Of a DNA stretch of 64,000 nt, positions 17,916 to 28,419 are shown piece by piece. Position numbers and translations under genes: made by a program. Below the pieces are notes generated by a model. It was not told the origin of the DNA. It made no database searches and saw nothing but the letters and a program-made list of their open reading frames with translations. Positions within the stretch are counted from its first letter, which is position 1, and each line of letters begins with the position of its first letter. The stretch is taken from the NCBI RefSeq assembly GCF_000170855.1, contig NZ_ABCQ01000004.1:62001-126000 (forward strand), given 5' to 3'. This DNA comes from Moritella sp. PE36 (lineage in GTDB: Bacteria > Pseudomonadota > Gammaproteobacteria > Enterobacterales > Moritellaceae).

Positions 17916-19679
17916 CTAAGGTTGCACCGCATAATCCGCAGAGCTAACAATTAAGTAAATGGCTTCTTTTAACTGTTTTTTCTGGCCTTTAACATTGAGT
18001 AAATGAGACTGTAACTGCGCTTTAAATGCGGGCGTCATTTTTCCTGCCAATAATAATTGATCAAGATAGTCCAACATATCAACACTGTTATCTGCGAGCG
18101 CTAATGGCGCGCTAAGATCTAAGTTAAAACTCGCCTTGTTTGACATGGTTTGTTTAAATATTAACGATAATTGTTTGATGATGAGTGGATCAACCATGAT
18201 CTGAGATTCAGGTGCTACTGTCGTCATTTGTTGATTAGCAGGTACTGCAGCAGATGATCCACTTTCGACTCGATTAGTAACCAGATAATTGAATTTTTCC
18301 AGTGATTCATCATTTGCTTTAAAGTTAGGTGTAAAATAGGGTTGATAGAAATTAAATACCGATTCGGCCCGCATTGGCCCCTGACCGAACGTACCGTTTA
18401 AGTGACGTAAATGATAGCGTTCTGATTTGGGTGTGGCAGAAAATGCCCGTAAAAAACCAATGTAATTTAACAGTGGTTCTTTTAATTTTAAGGCGGGGGC
18501 TGCTGTTGCTCCTTGTGCATCGTCATCAAGTAAAATAGCTTCGACTACCGCGCCTAAATCACCACGTTCACCTTCGCCATTATCATTAAATATGGTCGCG
18601 ATACGTTTAATATATTCGGGAGAGGGATTTGATGACACCAAGCGTTGGATCAATTGGCGACTAATAAAAGGGCCTACATTGGGGTGGTTGAATAATAAAT
18701 CTAAGCTCGCTGACAGCTCTTTGTCCGCTTTCATGCCCGCTTTGATAGGCTGACCAAACAACTCTTTTTCATTGTAATCGTGTTGCTGTGGTGACAATTC
18801 CATAAAGGTATCATAGCGACCAGTGCGACGATTACCAAAACGCTTGTTTGCAACCAGGTCCCAACCCGTAAATACTCGCGCTAAGTTTTCAACATCCCCC
18901 TGTTGATAACTCGGAATTTTATTACCTTGCTTATCTAAAATAACTTGCCCACTAATGTCTAATTGATACAAACCAATACTAAATAGCTGCATCACTTCAC
19001 GGGCATAGTTTTCATCGGGAAAGGTGTTCTTTTTTAAATTAGCTTTACGATTACCTTGCATCGAGAGGTAAATCCCCATCGCGGGAGACAAAGTAACATC
19101 TTGCAGTAAATCGCGATAATTACCAAAACTGTGTTTCACTAATAAATCGTAATACCACGCTAATCCATCGCCATATTTAGCCAGCGGTGGCTCTTGGCTT
19201 GATACTACTAATATCTGTGATAATGCAAATGCCACTCGCTGACGTAACTGATCTTTGGCTGTCAGCGCATGCTCAAGCCACACCGACTCCTGCGCTTTTA
19301 AACACGCTCGCGGATTGTCTTTTTTATTATTGTCGACCGCCTTGTTTGGCGCATTAACAATATTCGTATTTGAAACACCACAATATTGTGCGGTTAATGG
19401 GTAATGCCAACTCGGTGGTAGTTTCATTTGTGTATTAACCCACTGCTGTCGTGTCACTTGTTGAGCACTGAACAATGTTTCAGGCGTTGGCCCAAAACTG
19501 CCTTGATATAATAGTTTGGCCGCAGCATTAGTGATTGACGGTGACACATTCATCGCGAGTGGCGTGCTATAACTATTTGCGGTTGTCACTGCCGTACTGT
19601 TGCTCGCAACAGCAGGTGTTAAATTAAAGTAAGCCAGCAAAGCACAACTGATACCGTTTACAAATAAAGATTTACTCAT
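17916..19679 (-). CDS. DUF1800 family exported protein
   Basis: A 587-residue protein of the DUF1800 family with an N-terminal signal peptide (MSKSLFVNGISCALLAYFNL, cleavage likely after AVA). Family features include RQQWVNTQM, LRQRVAFALSQILVVSS, NYAREVMQLFSIGLYQLD and FTGWDL. The ATG at 19679 is preferred over an in-frame ATG four codons earlier because AAGGA is better spaced. It is the first gene of a two-gene unit with DUF1501. The molecular function is unknown, although the pair is widely conserved in marine bacteria. Confidence 0.86.
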   Translation of the reverse strand: MSKSLFVNGISCALLAYFNLTPAVASNSTAVTTANSYSTPLAMNVSPSITNAAAKLLYQGSFGPTPETLFSAQQVTRQQWVNTQMKLPPSWHYPLTAQYCGVSNTNIVNAPNKAVDNNKKDNPRACLKAQESVWLEHALTAKDQLRQRVAFALSQILVVSSQEPPLAKYGDGLAWYYDLLVKHSFGNYRDLLQDVTLSPAMGIYLSMQGNRKANLKKNTFPDENYAREVMQLFSIGLYQLDISGQVILDKQGNKIPSYQQGDVENLARVFTGWDLVANKRFGNRRTGRYDTFMELSPQQHDYNEKELFGQPIKAGMKADKELSASLDLLFNHPNVGPFISRQLIQRLVSSNPSPEYIKRIATIFNDNGEGERGDLGAVVEAILLDDDAQGATAAPALKLKEPLLNYIGFLRAFSATPKSERYHLRHLNGTFGQGPMRAESVFNFYQPYFTPNFKANDESLEKFNYLVTNRVESGSSAAVPANQQMTTVAPESQIMVDPLIIKQLSLIFKQTMSNKASFNLDLSAPLALADNSVDMLDYLDQLLLAGKMTPAFKAQLQSHLLNVKGQKKQLKEAIYLIVSSADYAVQP

Positions 19680-19856
19680 CCTAGATCTCATCCTTAAAAA
19701 CGGTGACTCTTGAATATATGCTGATTTTGTTTTTACTACAGTGATCTATGTCTCACTGATAAGCAGTGCTTGCAGACTTGATTATGCTAACTTTATCCCC
19801 CATATATCTTTCATAAACAGAAACTATACCGACACGCAATTTGATGGAGTTAATCA

Positions 19857-20708
19857 GTGCAGAATTATATCCTTGACCTTACCAGTGAAAACTTTCAAGA
19901 GATCTTACTACAAGGTAAATATGAGCAACCAATCGTCATTGATTTCTGGTCTGAACGTGCACCAGAAAACCAAGTAAGTGCCCGCCTATTAAACATTGCG
20001 CAAAGCTTAAATGGCCAAGTAATTCTAGCTCGATTAAATTGCGACCGTCATCCAGAATTAGTTCAACAATTTGGCATCAAAAGCCTACCGACCATTGCCA
20101 TCTTTAAAGACGGTAAGCCTGTTGATAGTTTTGTTGGCGAGCAAGAAGAAGCAGCGATTCGTGAAATCATCAGCCGTCACTTACCAAAACAAGAAGAAGT
20201 CTTGTTGCAACAAGCACAAATGCTGTTAATGGACAGTAAATTTACAGAAGCAGTGCCACTAATGGGTCAAGCTTACGAACTGGCACCGGATAATACCGAT
20301 ATAAAAATAGCTTATGCACAAGCATTACTCGGTTCACACCAAGTTGAAGCCACTGAAGCATTACTTGATACATTTGCTGAAGATGAACAACAAAGTAACC
20401 AATATCAAACGCTACGTTCACATTTAGAGACAGCTAAAAAATCAGCAGAAACACCGGAGATCATCGCATTAACAGCTGCGCATGAAGCAAACCCAGATGA
20501 TTTACAAGTCGCTTATGATCTGGCACTGCAACTGCAAATTGCTAACAAATATAACGATGCGATGGTATTATTATTTAAGATTTTAAGCACGGAATATGAT
20601 TTCTTAGAGGGTGGCGCAAGAAAAGTTTATTTAGAATTATTATCGGTAATGACAGACGCAGCACTCGTGGCTGACTACCGCCGTAAACTCTATAGCTTGA
20701 TGTATTGA
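19857..20708 (+). CDS. cnoX: Chaperedoxin CnoX (YbbN)
   Basis: A 283-residue protein with an N-terminal thioredoxin fold (residues ~1-110) and a C-terminal TPR region (~115-283), matching YbbN/CnoX. In E. coli it is a chaperone-thioredoxin that works with GroEL. At the redox-site position the sequence reads WSERAPEN, so neither the CxxC of thioredoxin nor the SxxC of E. coli is present. C62 (LNCDR) is the only Cys near the fold core and corresponds to E. coli Cys63. The cis-proline KSLPT is intact. An 8-bp tandem repeat covers the stop codon. Confidence 0.88.
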   Translation: MQNYILDLTSENFQEILLQGKYEQPIVIDFWSERAPENQVSARLLNIAQSLNGQVILARLNCDRHPELVQQFGIKSLPTIAIFKDGKPVDSFVGEQEEAAIREIISRHLPKQEEVLLQQAQMLLMDSKFTEAVPLMGQAYELAPDNTDIKIAYAQALLGSHQVEATEALLDTFAEDEQQSNQYQTLRSHLETAKKSAETPEIIALTAAHEANPDDLQVAYDLALQLQIANKYNDAMVLLFKILSTEYDFLEGGARKVYLELLSVMTDAALVADYRRKLYSLMY

Positions 20709-20733
20709 TGTATTGATTTATTGATTTATTGAT
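20697..20733. repeat. 8-bp tandem repeat at the 3' end of cnoX
   Basis: Four 8-bp units (TTGATGTA twice, then TTGATTTA twice) plus a partial fifth. The cnoX stop codon (20706-20708) lies within the second unit, so copy-number change would affect mainly the untranslated tail. Confidence 0.85.
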
Positions 20734-20744
20734 AGTTAAACCAT

Positions 20745-20773
20745 AAACCCTGATGCACCAAGCTCAGGGTTTT
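20745..20773 (+). terminator. Terminator after cnoX
   Basis: A 9-bp inverted repeat (AAACCCTGA / TCAGGGTTT) with a 10-nt loop, followed by a short T-rich stretch (TTTT then ATT). It lies between two convergent genes, cnoX and a LysR gene, and overlaps the LysR stop codon, so it may work in both directions. Confidence 0.7.
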
Positions 20774-21680
20774 ATTGTACTTTACAACCTACCTCTGAAG
20801 GCTCTGTAACATAAATCGATTCCAGCTCACTTAAGTGCTTCATAAATAGTTCCTGTAGCCTTGGTTGGCGGGGATGATAAGCATGCATTAGCACCATTTT
20901 TCGTGCATATTTTTTGTCCGGAATAATGACAGTGGTAATGGTTTCTTTAAACTCCTCTAATCCAGCCCAGATCGGTACCATTGACACACCAACCTCTTCA
21001 GAAACAAGTTGAGCAATCGCTTCAAGTGAATCTAGATCGAAGATCGTATTTTTAGTCATCCCTTTTTCAATCATATATAACTCAGACATCTGACCTCCCC
21101 AACAAGTAGGGTCATATCGTATATAAGGGTTATTATCCAGTATTTCATTAAGGGAACCCTCGATGCTTTTATGATGAATTAGCGCCAAGGATTCATCTCT
21201 CAGCACCCAGTACCTCAACGATTTAGGTATCGCTGAGGTAGGCATGACCATAATAGCAGTATCAATATCACCATTGATTAGGCTCCGGTATAAATCAATC
21301 GAATTACCCGGTGTAATATGAAATTTTGCTTCTGGCACAGATGCGCGAATTGACTTAAGTGTCGCCGGAATAAACGCCATTAGCGAGGTAGAATTAGCCC
21401 CGATCCTTAACGTGCCACTAAATTCTGACCCCTGAACAACGTCAAGTAGATCTCTAGCCTCTCTAACAAGAGATTTAGCTTTTGGAAGAATGATTAAACA
21501 AGCATCGGTTGGCTGAACTGTGTTTCCGGCTCTACTGAATAACTTACATTTAAACTCACGCTCGAGTGATTGAATTCTTTGGCTGACTGCAGCAGCGGTT
21601 ATCATTTGAACCCTTGCTGCTCCAGCAATAGATCCTTCCTCTGCAACAGCAATCAGGCTATCAATAAATCGGGTGTCCAT
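20772..21680 (-). CDS. LysR family transcriptional regulator
   Basis: A 302-residue LysR-type regulator with an N-terminal helix-turn-helix (GSIAGAARVQMITAAAVSQR, residues ~16-35). A ligand-binding domain follows. AAGGA precedes the ATG. It is divergent from the LysE-type exporter at 21797 across 116 nt, the classic arrangement of LysG/ArgP-type regulators with an amino-acid exporter they activate. The ligand is therefore probably an amino acid, by inference. Confidence 0.87.
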   Translation of the reverse strand: MDTRFIDSLIAVAEEGSIAGAARVQMITAAAVSQRIQSLEREFKCKLFSRAGNTVQPTDACLIILPKAKSLVREARDLLDVVQGSEFSGTLRIGANSTSLMAFIPATLKSIRASVPEAKFHITPGNSIDLYRSLINGDIDTAIMVMPTSAIPKSLRYWVLRDESLALIHHKSIEGSLNEILDNNPYIRYDPTCWGGQMSELYMIEKGMTKNTIFDLDSLEAIAQLVSEEVGVSMVPIWAGLEEFKETITTVIIPDKKYARKMVLMHAYHPRQPRLQELFMKHLSELESIYVTEPSEVGCKVQ

Positions 21681-21796
21681 AACTTTTCCTTACGAAGAAA
21701 GAAAGGTAAACATATTATGTCTAACGAACCATTCTAATTAAACTATCTCCAATTACAGCTCAAGTCCAGAGTTGTCACTATTAATCGGAGTAACCT

Positions 21797-22420
21797 ATGA
21801 ATTTTGATTTATGGCTAGCATTTTTAATTGCCTGCATCGTACTGGCCATATCCCCCGGCGCAGGGGCGGTAAATAGCATGTCTATCACCATGAAACATGG
21901 CTTTAAACGTAGTTTAATTTCTAACCTTGGACTGCAAGTTGGTAATATTATTAATATTACCATTGTAGGTGCAGGGCTAGGTGCATTACTTGCCCAGTCT
22001 GAAGTCATGTTTTTTACGATCAAGTGGGCCGGTATTATTTATCTGATTTATCTGGGGATCCAGAAATTCAGAGAAAGCACCAGCTACTGTAATGGAATAG
22101 AACAACGTCAAGATGAAAGCGCATGGAAAGTGTTTACTCAAGCAATATTTATCAACATAACCAATCCTAAAAGCATTGTTTTTCTAGTTGCCTTATTGCC
22201 CCAGTTTATCGAACCATTAGGCTCACACTTACAGCAAATGCATATTCTTGGTATTACTATGGTCGTTGTTGATATGATTGTAATGATGGGTTATTCAATA
22301 TTAGCGACTAGAGTGGCTCATTTAATACAGAGCAAACGCCATGTTATGATTCAGAATCGAATTTTCGGCTGTATGTTTATTAGTGCAGGAACGTTACTGG
22401 CAGCTATAAGTAAAAATTAA
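21797..22420 (+). CDS. LysE/RhtB family amino-acid exporter
   Basis: A 207-residue membrane protein with the LysE/RhtB signature (AISPGAGAVNSMSITMKHG) and about six helices. The segment NITNPKSIVFLVALLPQF is typical of the family. CGGAG lies 8 nt before the ATG. It is divergent from a LysR gene that probably controls it. The exported substrate, perhaps a homoserine- or lysine-like amino acid, cannot be determined. It is not a close copy of the exporter at 7228-7857. Confidence 0.87.
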   Translation: MNFDLWLAFLIACIVLAISPGAGAVNSMSITMKHGFKRSLISNLGLQVGNIINITIVGAGLGALLAQSEVMFFTIKWAGIIYLIYLGIQKFRESTSYCNGIEQRQDESAWKVFTQAIFINITNPKSIVFLVALLPQFIEPLGSHLQQMHILGITMVVVDMIVMMGYSILATRVAHLIQSKRHVMIQNRIFGCMFISAGTLLAAISKN

Positions 22421-23163
22421 TGTTAGCTTTTAATCAATCTAAAACCGTCGTCTTAAATATTAATTGGAAGACAGCTTAGTTTTTTCGGCTAAGAGATGCT
22501 ACACCAAAACACCTCTTAGCCGAATTCCGACAACTATACATGTGCTTCACATCTCAATATTGACCGTTAACTAAAAGCTATTTGACAAAGTATCTCTCTT
22601 CAGAAAAACCTCTTAGCGCTTTCTTCGAATTTTCAACAGCAAAACATTATCGTGAATATACCGATTACAAAACGCTTCAAACCAATTCAGCATTTTATGC
22701 CACCAAAATTAAATATTTGATTATATGGGTCTACGTAAACAATTTAGTTAAGAATAAAAGTCGTTAACTGTCCTATTTTTCCAAAAGTAGTTATATATAT
22801 AAAGCTTATCGCACATCCTAAAATGTAGATCTTTAGTTAATAAATAGTTACTAACAACCCACCATTTAGTTTTTACGAACACGAAAATATAGCGATTTCA
22901 TGACAAATACTGGCCTTATGAATAATTACAAAGTGGTATGATTTCAAGTATTTTGAAGTTAAACAAGATGGATAACACGATTTTTATGATACTATGAAAA
23001 AAGTAGATACGGAGCATCTGCTAGGATAACAGCTGTTGCGATTTCTGCAACCTAGCTATAACAATTTTCAATCCCTCTAGAATCTGCACTTATTTAAAAG
23101 ACGCTAGCAGACGATGTTCCGAATAGTACAGGGGGACAATACGCTAGTAATCCAGGGAATAAT
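22421..23163. other. 743-bp gene-free interval upstream of icd
   Basis: No convincing gene is visible. An in-frame stretch at 22582-22767 lacks a ribosome binding site and has no family resemblance. The interval holds the inverted repeat at 22484-22524 and, near the 3' end, a short GTTGC/GCAAC dyad around 23034-23050. A ribosome site (AGGGAA) precedes the icd ATG. The length suggests a regulatory leader or a small RNA gene, but nothing specific can be assigned. Confidence 0.5.
22484..22524. repeat. 12-bp inverted repeat after the LysE-type gene
   Basis: A perfect 12-bp inverted repeat (TTCGGCTAAGAG / CTCTTAGCCGAA) with a 17-nt loop. There is no T-run on the 3' side in either direction; the T-run precedes it on the plus strand. 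It may be a Rho-independent-like stabilising hairpin of the exporter mRNA or a protein site. Confidence 0.6.
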
Positions 23164-25401
23164 ATGTCTGAAGAAAACTCAAAGATTATTTATACATTAA
23201 CCGACGAAGCACCTTTGTTGGCGACTTATTCACTTCTACCAATCGTCGAGAAATTCACGTCTGCGGCAGGAATTGACATAATTAAAAGTGATATATCGGT
23301 TGCAGCCAGACTTCTGGCAGAATTTCCAGATTATTTAACCGAAGAACAGCAACTACCTGACAACCTCAGCGAACTTGGTCGTTTAACACAAGATCCAAAT
23401 ACTAATATTATCAAACTGCCTAATATCAGTGCATCTGTACCACAACTACAGGCAGCAATTAGTGAATTGCAATCTCAGGGGTTCCAGATCCCTGACCTAC
23501 CAGAAAACCCACAGTCTGATAAAGAAAAATCGATTTTACAACGCTATTCTACAGCACTTGGTAGTGCGGTAAACCCAGTACTTCGTGAGGGTAATTCCGA
23601 CCGTCGTGCTCCAAAAGCAGTGAAAAATTACGCACGCAAGCACCCACATTCAATGGCTAAATGGAGTCAGGCATCACGTACTCACGTCGCACATATGCGT
23701 GAAGGTGATTTCTACCACGGCGAGAAGTCAATGACACTGGATAGTGCTCGCAACGTGAGAATGGAACTAGTAACGGAAAGTGGCGAAACAATCGTGCTTA
23801 AAGATAATATCGCGCTGCTAGATGGCGAAATTATCGATAGCATGTACATGAGTAAAACCGCGCTGTGTGATTTTTACGAACAAGAAATGCAAGATGCCTA
23901 CGAAACGGGCATCATGTTTTCTTTACACGTAAAAGCAACCATGATGAAGGTCTCTCACCCGATTGTATTTGGTCATGCGGTAAGAATTTTTTATAAAGAA
24001 GCTTTCGCAAAACATCACGAGTTATTCGAAAAACTTGGCGTTAATGTAAATAACGGTTTGTCTAACCTTTACGAAAAAATCTCACATTTACCAAGTTCAC
24101 AACGTGAAGAAATTCGCAGAGACCTGCACGCCTGTCACGCACATCGCCCAGAACTTGCGATGGTTGATTCAGACAAAGGTATCTCGAATCTACATGCGCC
24201 AAATGATGTGATCGTCGATGCATCAATGCCTGCGATGATCCGTACCGGTGGTAAAATGTGGGGGGCTGATGGTCGTCCAAAAGATACTAAAGCCGTGATC
24301 CCAGAATCAACCTTCGCCCGTATTTATCAAGAAATCATTGCTTTCTGTAAAACTAACGGCGCCTTTGATCCGGTCACTATGGGCAGTGTTCCAAATGTTG
24401 GCCTAATGGCACAAAAAGCAGAAGAATACGGTTCTCACGACAAAACATTTGAAGCACCAGCAACAGGCGAAGCTCGCATCGTTGATATCGCAACGGGTGA
24501 AGTACTGATGATCCAGAATGTTGAAAAAGACGACATCTGGCGTATGTGCCAAGTTAAAGATGCACCAATCCGCGACTGGGTGAAACTGGCTGTAGCACGT
24601 ACAAGAGATTCCGGCACTCCAGTCGTATTCTGGCTTGACCCTTACCGTCCGCACGAAAGTGAATTGATCAAAAAGGTCAATACTTACCTTAAAGATCACG
24701 ACACTGAAGGACTAGACATCCAGATCATGTCACAAGTTCGTGCTATGCGTTACACCCTTGAACGTGTGGTACGTGGCCTAGATACAATTTCAGCTACGGG
24801 TAACATTTTACGTGATTACCTCACTGATCTATTCCCAATTATGGAATTAGGCACCAGTGCTAAAATGCTGTCTATTGTGCCGTTAATGGCAGGCGGTGGC
24901 TTGTTTGAAACGGGTGCAGGTGGTTCAGCGCCAAAACACGTACAGCAACTTGTTGAAGAAAACCATTTACGTTGGGATTCACTGGGTGAATTCCTCGCGT
25001 TAACGGTTTCGCTAGAAGCTGTTGCGAATAAAACAGGCAGCGTTAAAGCAAAAATACTGGCAGCGACACTCGATCAAGCAACTGAAATGCTGCTTGATAA
25101 CGGCAAATCACCATCACGCCGTACTGGCGAACTGGATAACCGTGGTAGCCACTTCTATCTGTCTCTGTTCTGGGCTAAATGCCTAACAGAACAAACTGAA
25201 GATGCAGCCCTAGCAGCACAGTTTGCTCCGCTTGCAGCAAGCCTTGCTGAAAATGAACTGCAAATTGTTGAAGAACTAAACGCTGCTCAAGGCAAAGCTG
25301 TCGATATTGGTGGTTACTTCAATGCAGATCCAGTGAAGCTTGAAGCAATCATGCGTCCGAGTGAAACATTTAACGCATTACTGAAAGTCGCGTTTAGTTA
25401 A
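23164..25401 (+). CDS. icd: NADP-dependent isocitrate dehydrogenase, monomeric type
   Basis: A 745-residue enzyme of the monomeric IDH family, which oxidatively decarboxylates isocitrate to 2-oxoglutarate in the TCA cycle. Length is typical (about 740). Family signatures include [20 protein letters not shown] (residues ~139-158), [19 protein letters not shown], and the C-terminal [14 protein letters not shown]. This form is common in cold-adapted marine bacteria, where it can replace or supplement the dimeric enzyme. AGGGAA precedes the ATG and a strong terminator follows. It lies near rluE-mnmA-hflD-purB, the locus where E. coli carries its unrelated dimeric icd. Confidence 0.95.
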   Translation: MSEENSKIIYTLTDEAPLLATYSLLPIVEKFTSAAGIDIIKSDISVAARLLAEFPDYLTEEQQLPDNLSELGRLTQDPNTNIIKLPNISASVPQLQAAISELQSQGFQIPDLPENPQSDKEKSILQRYSTALGSAVNPVLREGNSDRRAPKAVKNYARKHPHSMAKWSQASRTHVAHMREGDFYHGEKSMTLDSARNVRMELVTESGETIVLKDNIALLDGEIIDSMYMSKTALCDFYEQEMQDAYETGIMFSLHVKATMMKVSHPIVFGHAVRIFYKEAFAKHHELFEKLGVNVNNGLSNLYEKISHLPSSQREEIRRDLHACHAHRPELAMVDSDKGISNLHAPNDVIVDASMPAMIRTGGKMWGADGRPKDTKAVIPESTFARIYQEIIAFCKTNGAFDPVTMGSVPNVGLMAQKAEEYGSHDKTFEAPATGEARIVDIATGEVLMIQNVEKDDIWRMCQVKDAPIRDWVKLAVARTRDSGTPVVFWLDPYRPHESELIKKVNTYLKDHDTEGLDIQIMSQVRAMRYTLERVVRGLDTISATGNILRDYLTDLFPIMELGTSAKMLSIVPLMAGGGLFETGAGGSAPKHVQQLVEENHLRWDSLGEFLALTVSLEAVANKTGSVKAKILAATLDQATEMLLDNGKSPSRRTGELDNRGSHFYLSLFWAKCLTEQTEDAALAAQFAPLAASLAENELQIVEELNAAQGKAVDIGGYFNADPVKLEAIMRPSETFNALLKVAFS

Positions 25402-25443
25402 TAACAACGCTTAGCAAATAACAGACCATCGTTATTTAACACC

Positions 25444-25478
25444 AAACCCGTAATAGATTAGTCTATTACGGGTTTTTT
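25444..25478 (+). terminator. Terminator of icd
   Basis: An 11-bp perfect stem (CCCGTAATAGA / TCTATTACGGG) with a 4-nt loop, extended by A-T pairs, and followed by six T residues. It starts about 43 nt after the icd stop codon. Confidence 0.92.
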
Positions 25479-25649
25479 ATTACCTCATAAAAAATCACCT
25501 CCTCCCCTCAACACTGAGTCGACATGCTGCTATCTTTAATCTAAGTGTCTGAAATGTCCTATTTATGCCATGATCACTGGCATTTTATTTTTAAAGCGTG
25601 ATTTAAAATAGAACAACTCTGATAAAATGACGTAAAATAAAGTATTGCG

Positions 25650-27593
25650 ATGCACTTTAAAGTAAAGGTCGCGAGCACTGCTCGTCATAAGGTATACAAG
25701 TTGAAATTTAGATGTGATTTAAATGGGTTAAGAGCAATAGCACTGATTGCTGTCGTATTGTTCCATTTTAATCCGAGCATCGCGCCCGGAGGTTTCGCTG
25801 GTGTCGACGTTTTCTTTGTCATTTCAGGTTTTTTAATGACAGGTATTATCTTTCAAGGCTTAAACACCAACTCATTAAATTTAGTTGATTTTTATTTATG
25901 CAGAGCAAATCGAATCATTCCCCCGCTTGCAGCCCTTTGCTGCATATTATTATTCGTTACTTGGTTTATATTGCCACCATTCGATTATCTAACCTTAGGT
26001 CAGCATGTCGCTAGCAGCATCACTTTTATCTCAAACATTACTTATTTTTATGAGTCTGGTTACTTTGATGCCAGCGCCTATGAAAAATGGTTGCTACATA
26101 CCTGGTCATTGTCCGTAGAATGGCAGTTCTATATTATATATCCCATTATACTGCTATTTTTAAAACAATTTTTTTCTCTCGAAAATTTAAAACGCCTATT
26201 GATCCTTGCCACTATCCTCGGGTTTATATTTTGTGTTGTCGCAACAGAAAAATGGCCTACCTTCGCTTATTTTTCTCTCTCAACTCGCGCTTGGGAAATG
26301 TTATTAGGCGGCGTCGCTTATTTCTATCCGATAAGATTACACGAAAATCAAAAAAGGCTACTCGAAATTACTGGCATTACGTTAATGTTATTATCATTTG
26401 CGTTCACGTCTAAAATGACACCTTGGCCTGGTTACATGGCTTGCGTCCCTGTATTTGGCACCTACCTCATCCTGCTAAGTAACCGGGAAACAAGTATTTT
26501 AACCAATAATTTCCTGTTTCAAACGATCGGTAAATGGTCATACTCAATCTATCTCTGGCACTGGCCTATTGCGGTCTATGGCGCGTATTACCAATTGGAT
26601 AACTGGGTGCCAATTGGCATAATGTTGTCTGTTGTTTTTGGGGCGCTTAGTTATTATCTCATTGAACAAAATCAGTTTAAAACTCATAAAAACACCATTA
26701 TTTTCACACTCGTTACGACCTTGTTTTTTGTCGTATTTTATAAATCGACACCCTTTCTGTTATATCAAATATCCGGTATGCCGAAGCACATCATTGCCGC
26801 AAATTTAGAACAATCAGATAAAGGTGAGCTTTTTACTTGGCAAATGATAGACAAACTTAAAAGACATAAAATTGATGAGCATAAATTAAATGTGATGTTT
26901 ATCGGTGATTCACAATCGGCTGACTTTGCTAATGTCGTCAATGAGAAAATCAATGTGATGAATAATGACAAAATTAATTTTATGGCGCTAAAAGTATCCG
27001 CTAAGTGTGGTGTGTTTTACCACCTACCTAAACCATTAAATGCGCTCTACGACAGAGTCAACCTCTCTGAACATATCGGCGAGACAAAGTTACTTAAATG
27101 CGGTAAAAGGATCAGAAAAATAACCGCTGATACGCGCTTATTAAGTGCTGACTATATTTTCATTGCGATGAATTGGCGTAACTGGTCTTTAGACTATAAC
27201 CTCAAAGCAATTAAAGCGATAAAACAAAAAAATCCACAAGCAAAAATAGTTATTATCGGTAATAAAGGTATGCATAAACCACTGCCAATTATAATGGTTA
27301 ATGCTTTTAAAGATGGGAAGGAGGTAGGTGAAGTGGTGCTCAAGTCACTGCCTCCTACTAATATTAAAAATAATAAATTTTTCCGTGAAAATCAGGATGT
27401 AGGTTATCAGTTTATTAATATGACTAACGCATTTTGTCCGGTTAAAAGATGCAATGTCGTCGATAAAAATGGTTTGCCATTTTTCTATGATGAAGTGCAC
27501 ACCACCAGACAGGGTGCGCGGTATCTCTCTGAAAGGCTGACGCCAGTACTACCAGCAGAGTTTTATAACCCTAAACCTATGTACAAACAATAG
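25650..27593 (+). CDS. Acyltransferase with C-terminal SGNH domain (OafA/YrhL type)
   Basis: A 647-residue membrane acyltransferase likely to O-acetylate a surface polysaccharide. Residues ~20-370 are the acyltransferase-3 domain with about ten helices (CDLNGLRAIALIAVVLFHF and GGFAGVDVFFVISGFLMTG are diagnostic). The C-terminal SGNH domain carries GDSQSADF and a DEVHTTRQGARYLS block with the catalytic Asp-x-x-His. A TTG at 25701, preceded by AAGG and giving the family-typical start KFRCDLNGLRA, may be the true start. The gene stands alone between icd and rluE and may be an insertion into an older locus. Confidence 0.88.
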   Translation: MHFKVKVASTARHKVYKLKFRCDLNGLRAIALIAVVLFHFNPSIAPGGFAGVDVFFVISGFLMTGIIFQGLNTNSLNLVDFYLCRANRIIPPLAALCCILLFVTWFILPPFDYLTLGQHVASSITFISNITYFYESGYFDASAYEKWLLHTWSLSVEWQFYIIYPIILLFLKQFFSLENLKRLLILATILGFIFCVVATEKWPTFAYFSLSTRAWEMLLGGVAYFYPIRLHENQKRLLEITGITLMLLSFAFTSKMTPWPGYMACVPVFGTYLILLSNRETSILTNNFLFQTIGKWSYSIYLWHWPIAVYGAYYQLDNWVPIGIMLSVVFGALSYYLIEQNQFKTHKNTIIFTLVTTLFFVVFYKSTPFLLYQISGMPKHIIAANLEQSDKGELFTWQMIDKLKRHKIDEHKLNVMFIGDSQSADFANVVNEKINVMNNDKINFMALKVSAKCGVFYHLPKPLNALYDRVNLSEHIGETKLLKCGKRIRKITADTRLLSADYIFIAMNWRNWSLDYNLKAIKAIKQKNPQAKIVIIGNKGMHKPLPIIMVNAFKDGKEVGEVVLKSLPPTNIKNNKFFRENQDVGYQFINMTNAFCPVKRCNVVDKNGLPFFYDEVHTTRQGARYLSERLTPVLPAEFYNPKPMYKQ

Positions 27594-27699
27594 CTGTTAT
27601 CATATTTGGGTATTTTATCGGCCAATTAAATTAGCCTATAAATAGATCTTCAAAATTTGCTACAATCTTCTTATAAGCATCTTAAATATTAGCGATACC

Positions 27700-28419
27700 A
27701 TGTCAAAGCCAGCACCAGCAGCATCACCCGTAAAATTGAAACTAACTTTAGGTAGAAAAAAAAGCCCATCTGCACAGGCTAAAAAGAGCCAAATCAGCTA
27801 CACCAATACAGTAACACCCCGTGGTAAGAGCAATCGCCTACCACATACTAAACCCAAAGAAAGCGGCCCAACCCAAGTCTATGTATTCAATAAACCTTAC
27901 ATGGTACTTACCCAGTTTACCGATGCGGATAACCGCGAGACTTTAAAAGACTATATCAAGGTACCGGATATTTATGCCGCAGGTCGCCTAGATCGTGACA
28001 GCGAAGGTCTATTACTGCTAACCAATAACGGTCGTTTGCAGGCAAAGTTGACTCAACCTGGTGAGAAAACAGAAAAAACCTACTGGGTACAAGTTGAAGG
28101 TGAACCGAGTCCTGAAAAATTGAGTGATTTACGTTACGGCATCATATTAAAAGACGGTCCAACGCTACCCGCCAAAGTTGAAATAATGACTGAACCTAGC
28201 GTATGGCCGCGGGTACCACCAATCCGGGAGCGCCAGAATATTCCCACAACTTGGTTAGCCATTACCATTATTGAAGGGCGCAACCGTCAAATACGTCGCA
28301 TGACTGCACATATCGGTCACCCGACCCTACGTTTGATCCGCTATCGCATTGGTCCTTGGACACTGGATAATATCCAACCAGGTGAGCTAGTTGAAAGCAG
28401 TATTAACATGATGAATTAG
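27700..28419 (+). CDS. rluE: 23S rRNA pseudouridine synthase RluE
   Basis: A 239-residue RsuA-family pseudouridine synthase, matching RluE, which modifies U2457 of 23S rRNA in E. coli numbering. The catalytic aspartate lies in [14 protein letters not shown], and the family C-terminal motif [22 protein letters not shown] is intact. There is a basic, low-complexity N-terminal extension of about 60 residues with many Lys, Ser and Pro. The next gene, mnmA, is 176 nt away; the nudJ gene that lies between them in E. coli is absent. Confidence 0.92.
   Translation: MSKPAPAASPVKLKLTLGRKKSPSAQAKKSQISYTNTVTPRGKSNRLPHTKPKESGPTQVYVFNKPYMVLTQFTDADNRETLKDYIKVPDIYAAGRLDRDSEGLLLLTNNGRLQAKLTQPGEKTEKTYWVQVEGEPSPEKLSDLRYGIILKDGPTLPAKVEIMTEPSVWPRVPPIRERQNIPTTWLAITIIEGRNRQIRRMTAHIGHPTLRLIRYRIGPWTLDNIQPGELVESSINMMN

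Noticed and set aside
22582-22767. A 61-codon frame between the LysE-type gene and icd
   Set aside because: It has no ribosome site, no family resemblance and an atypical composition.
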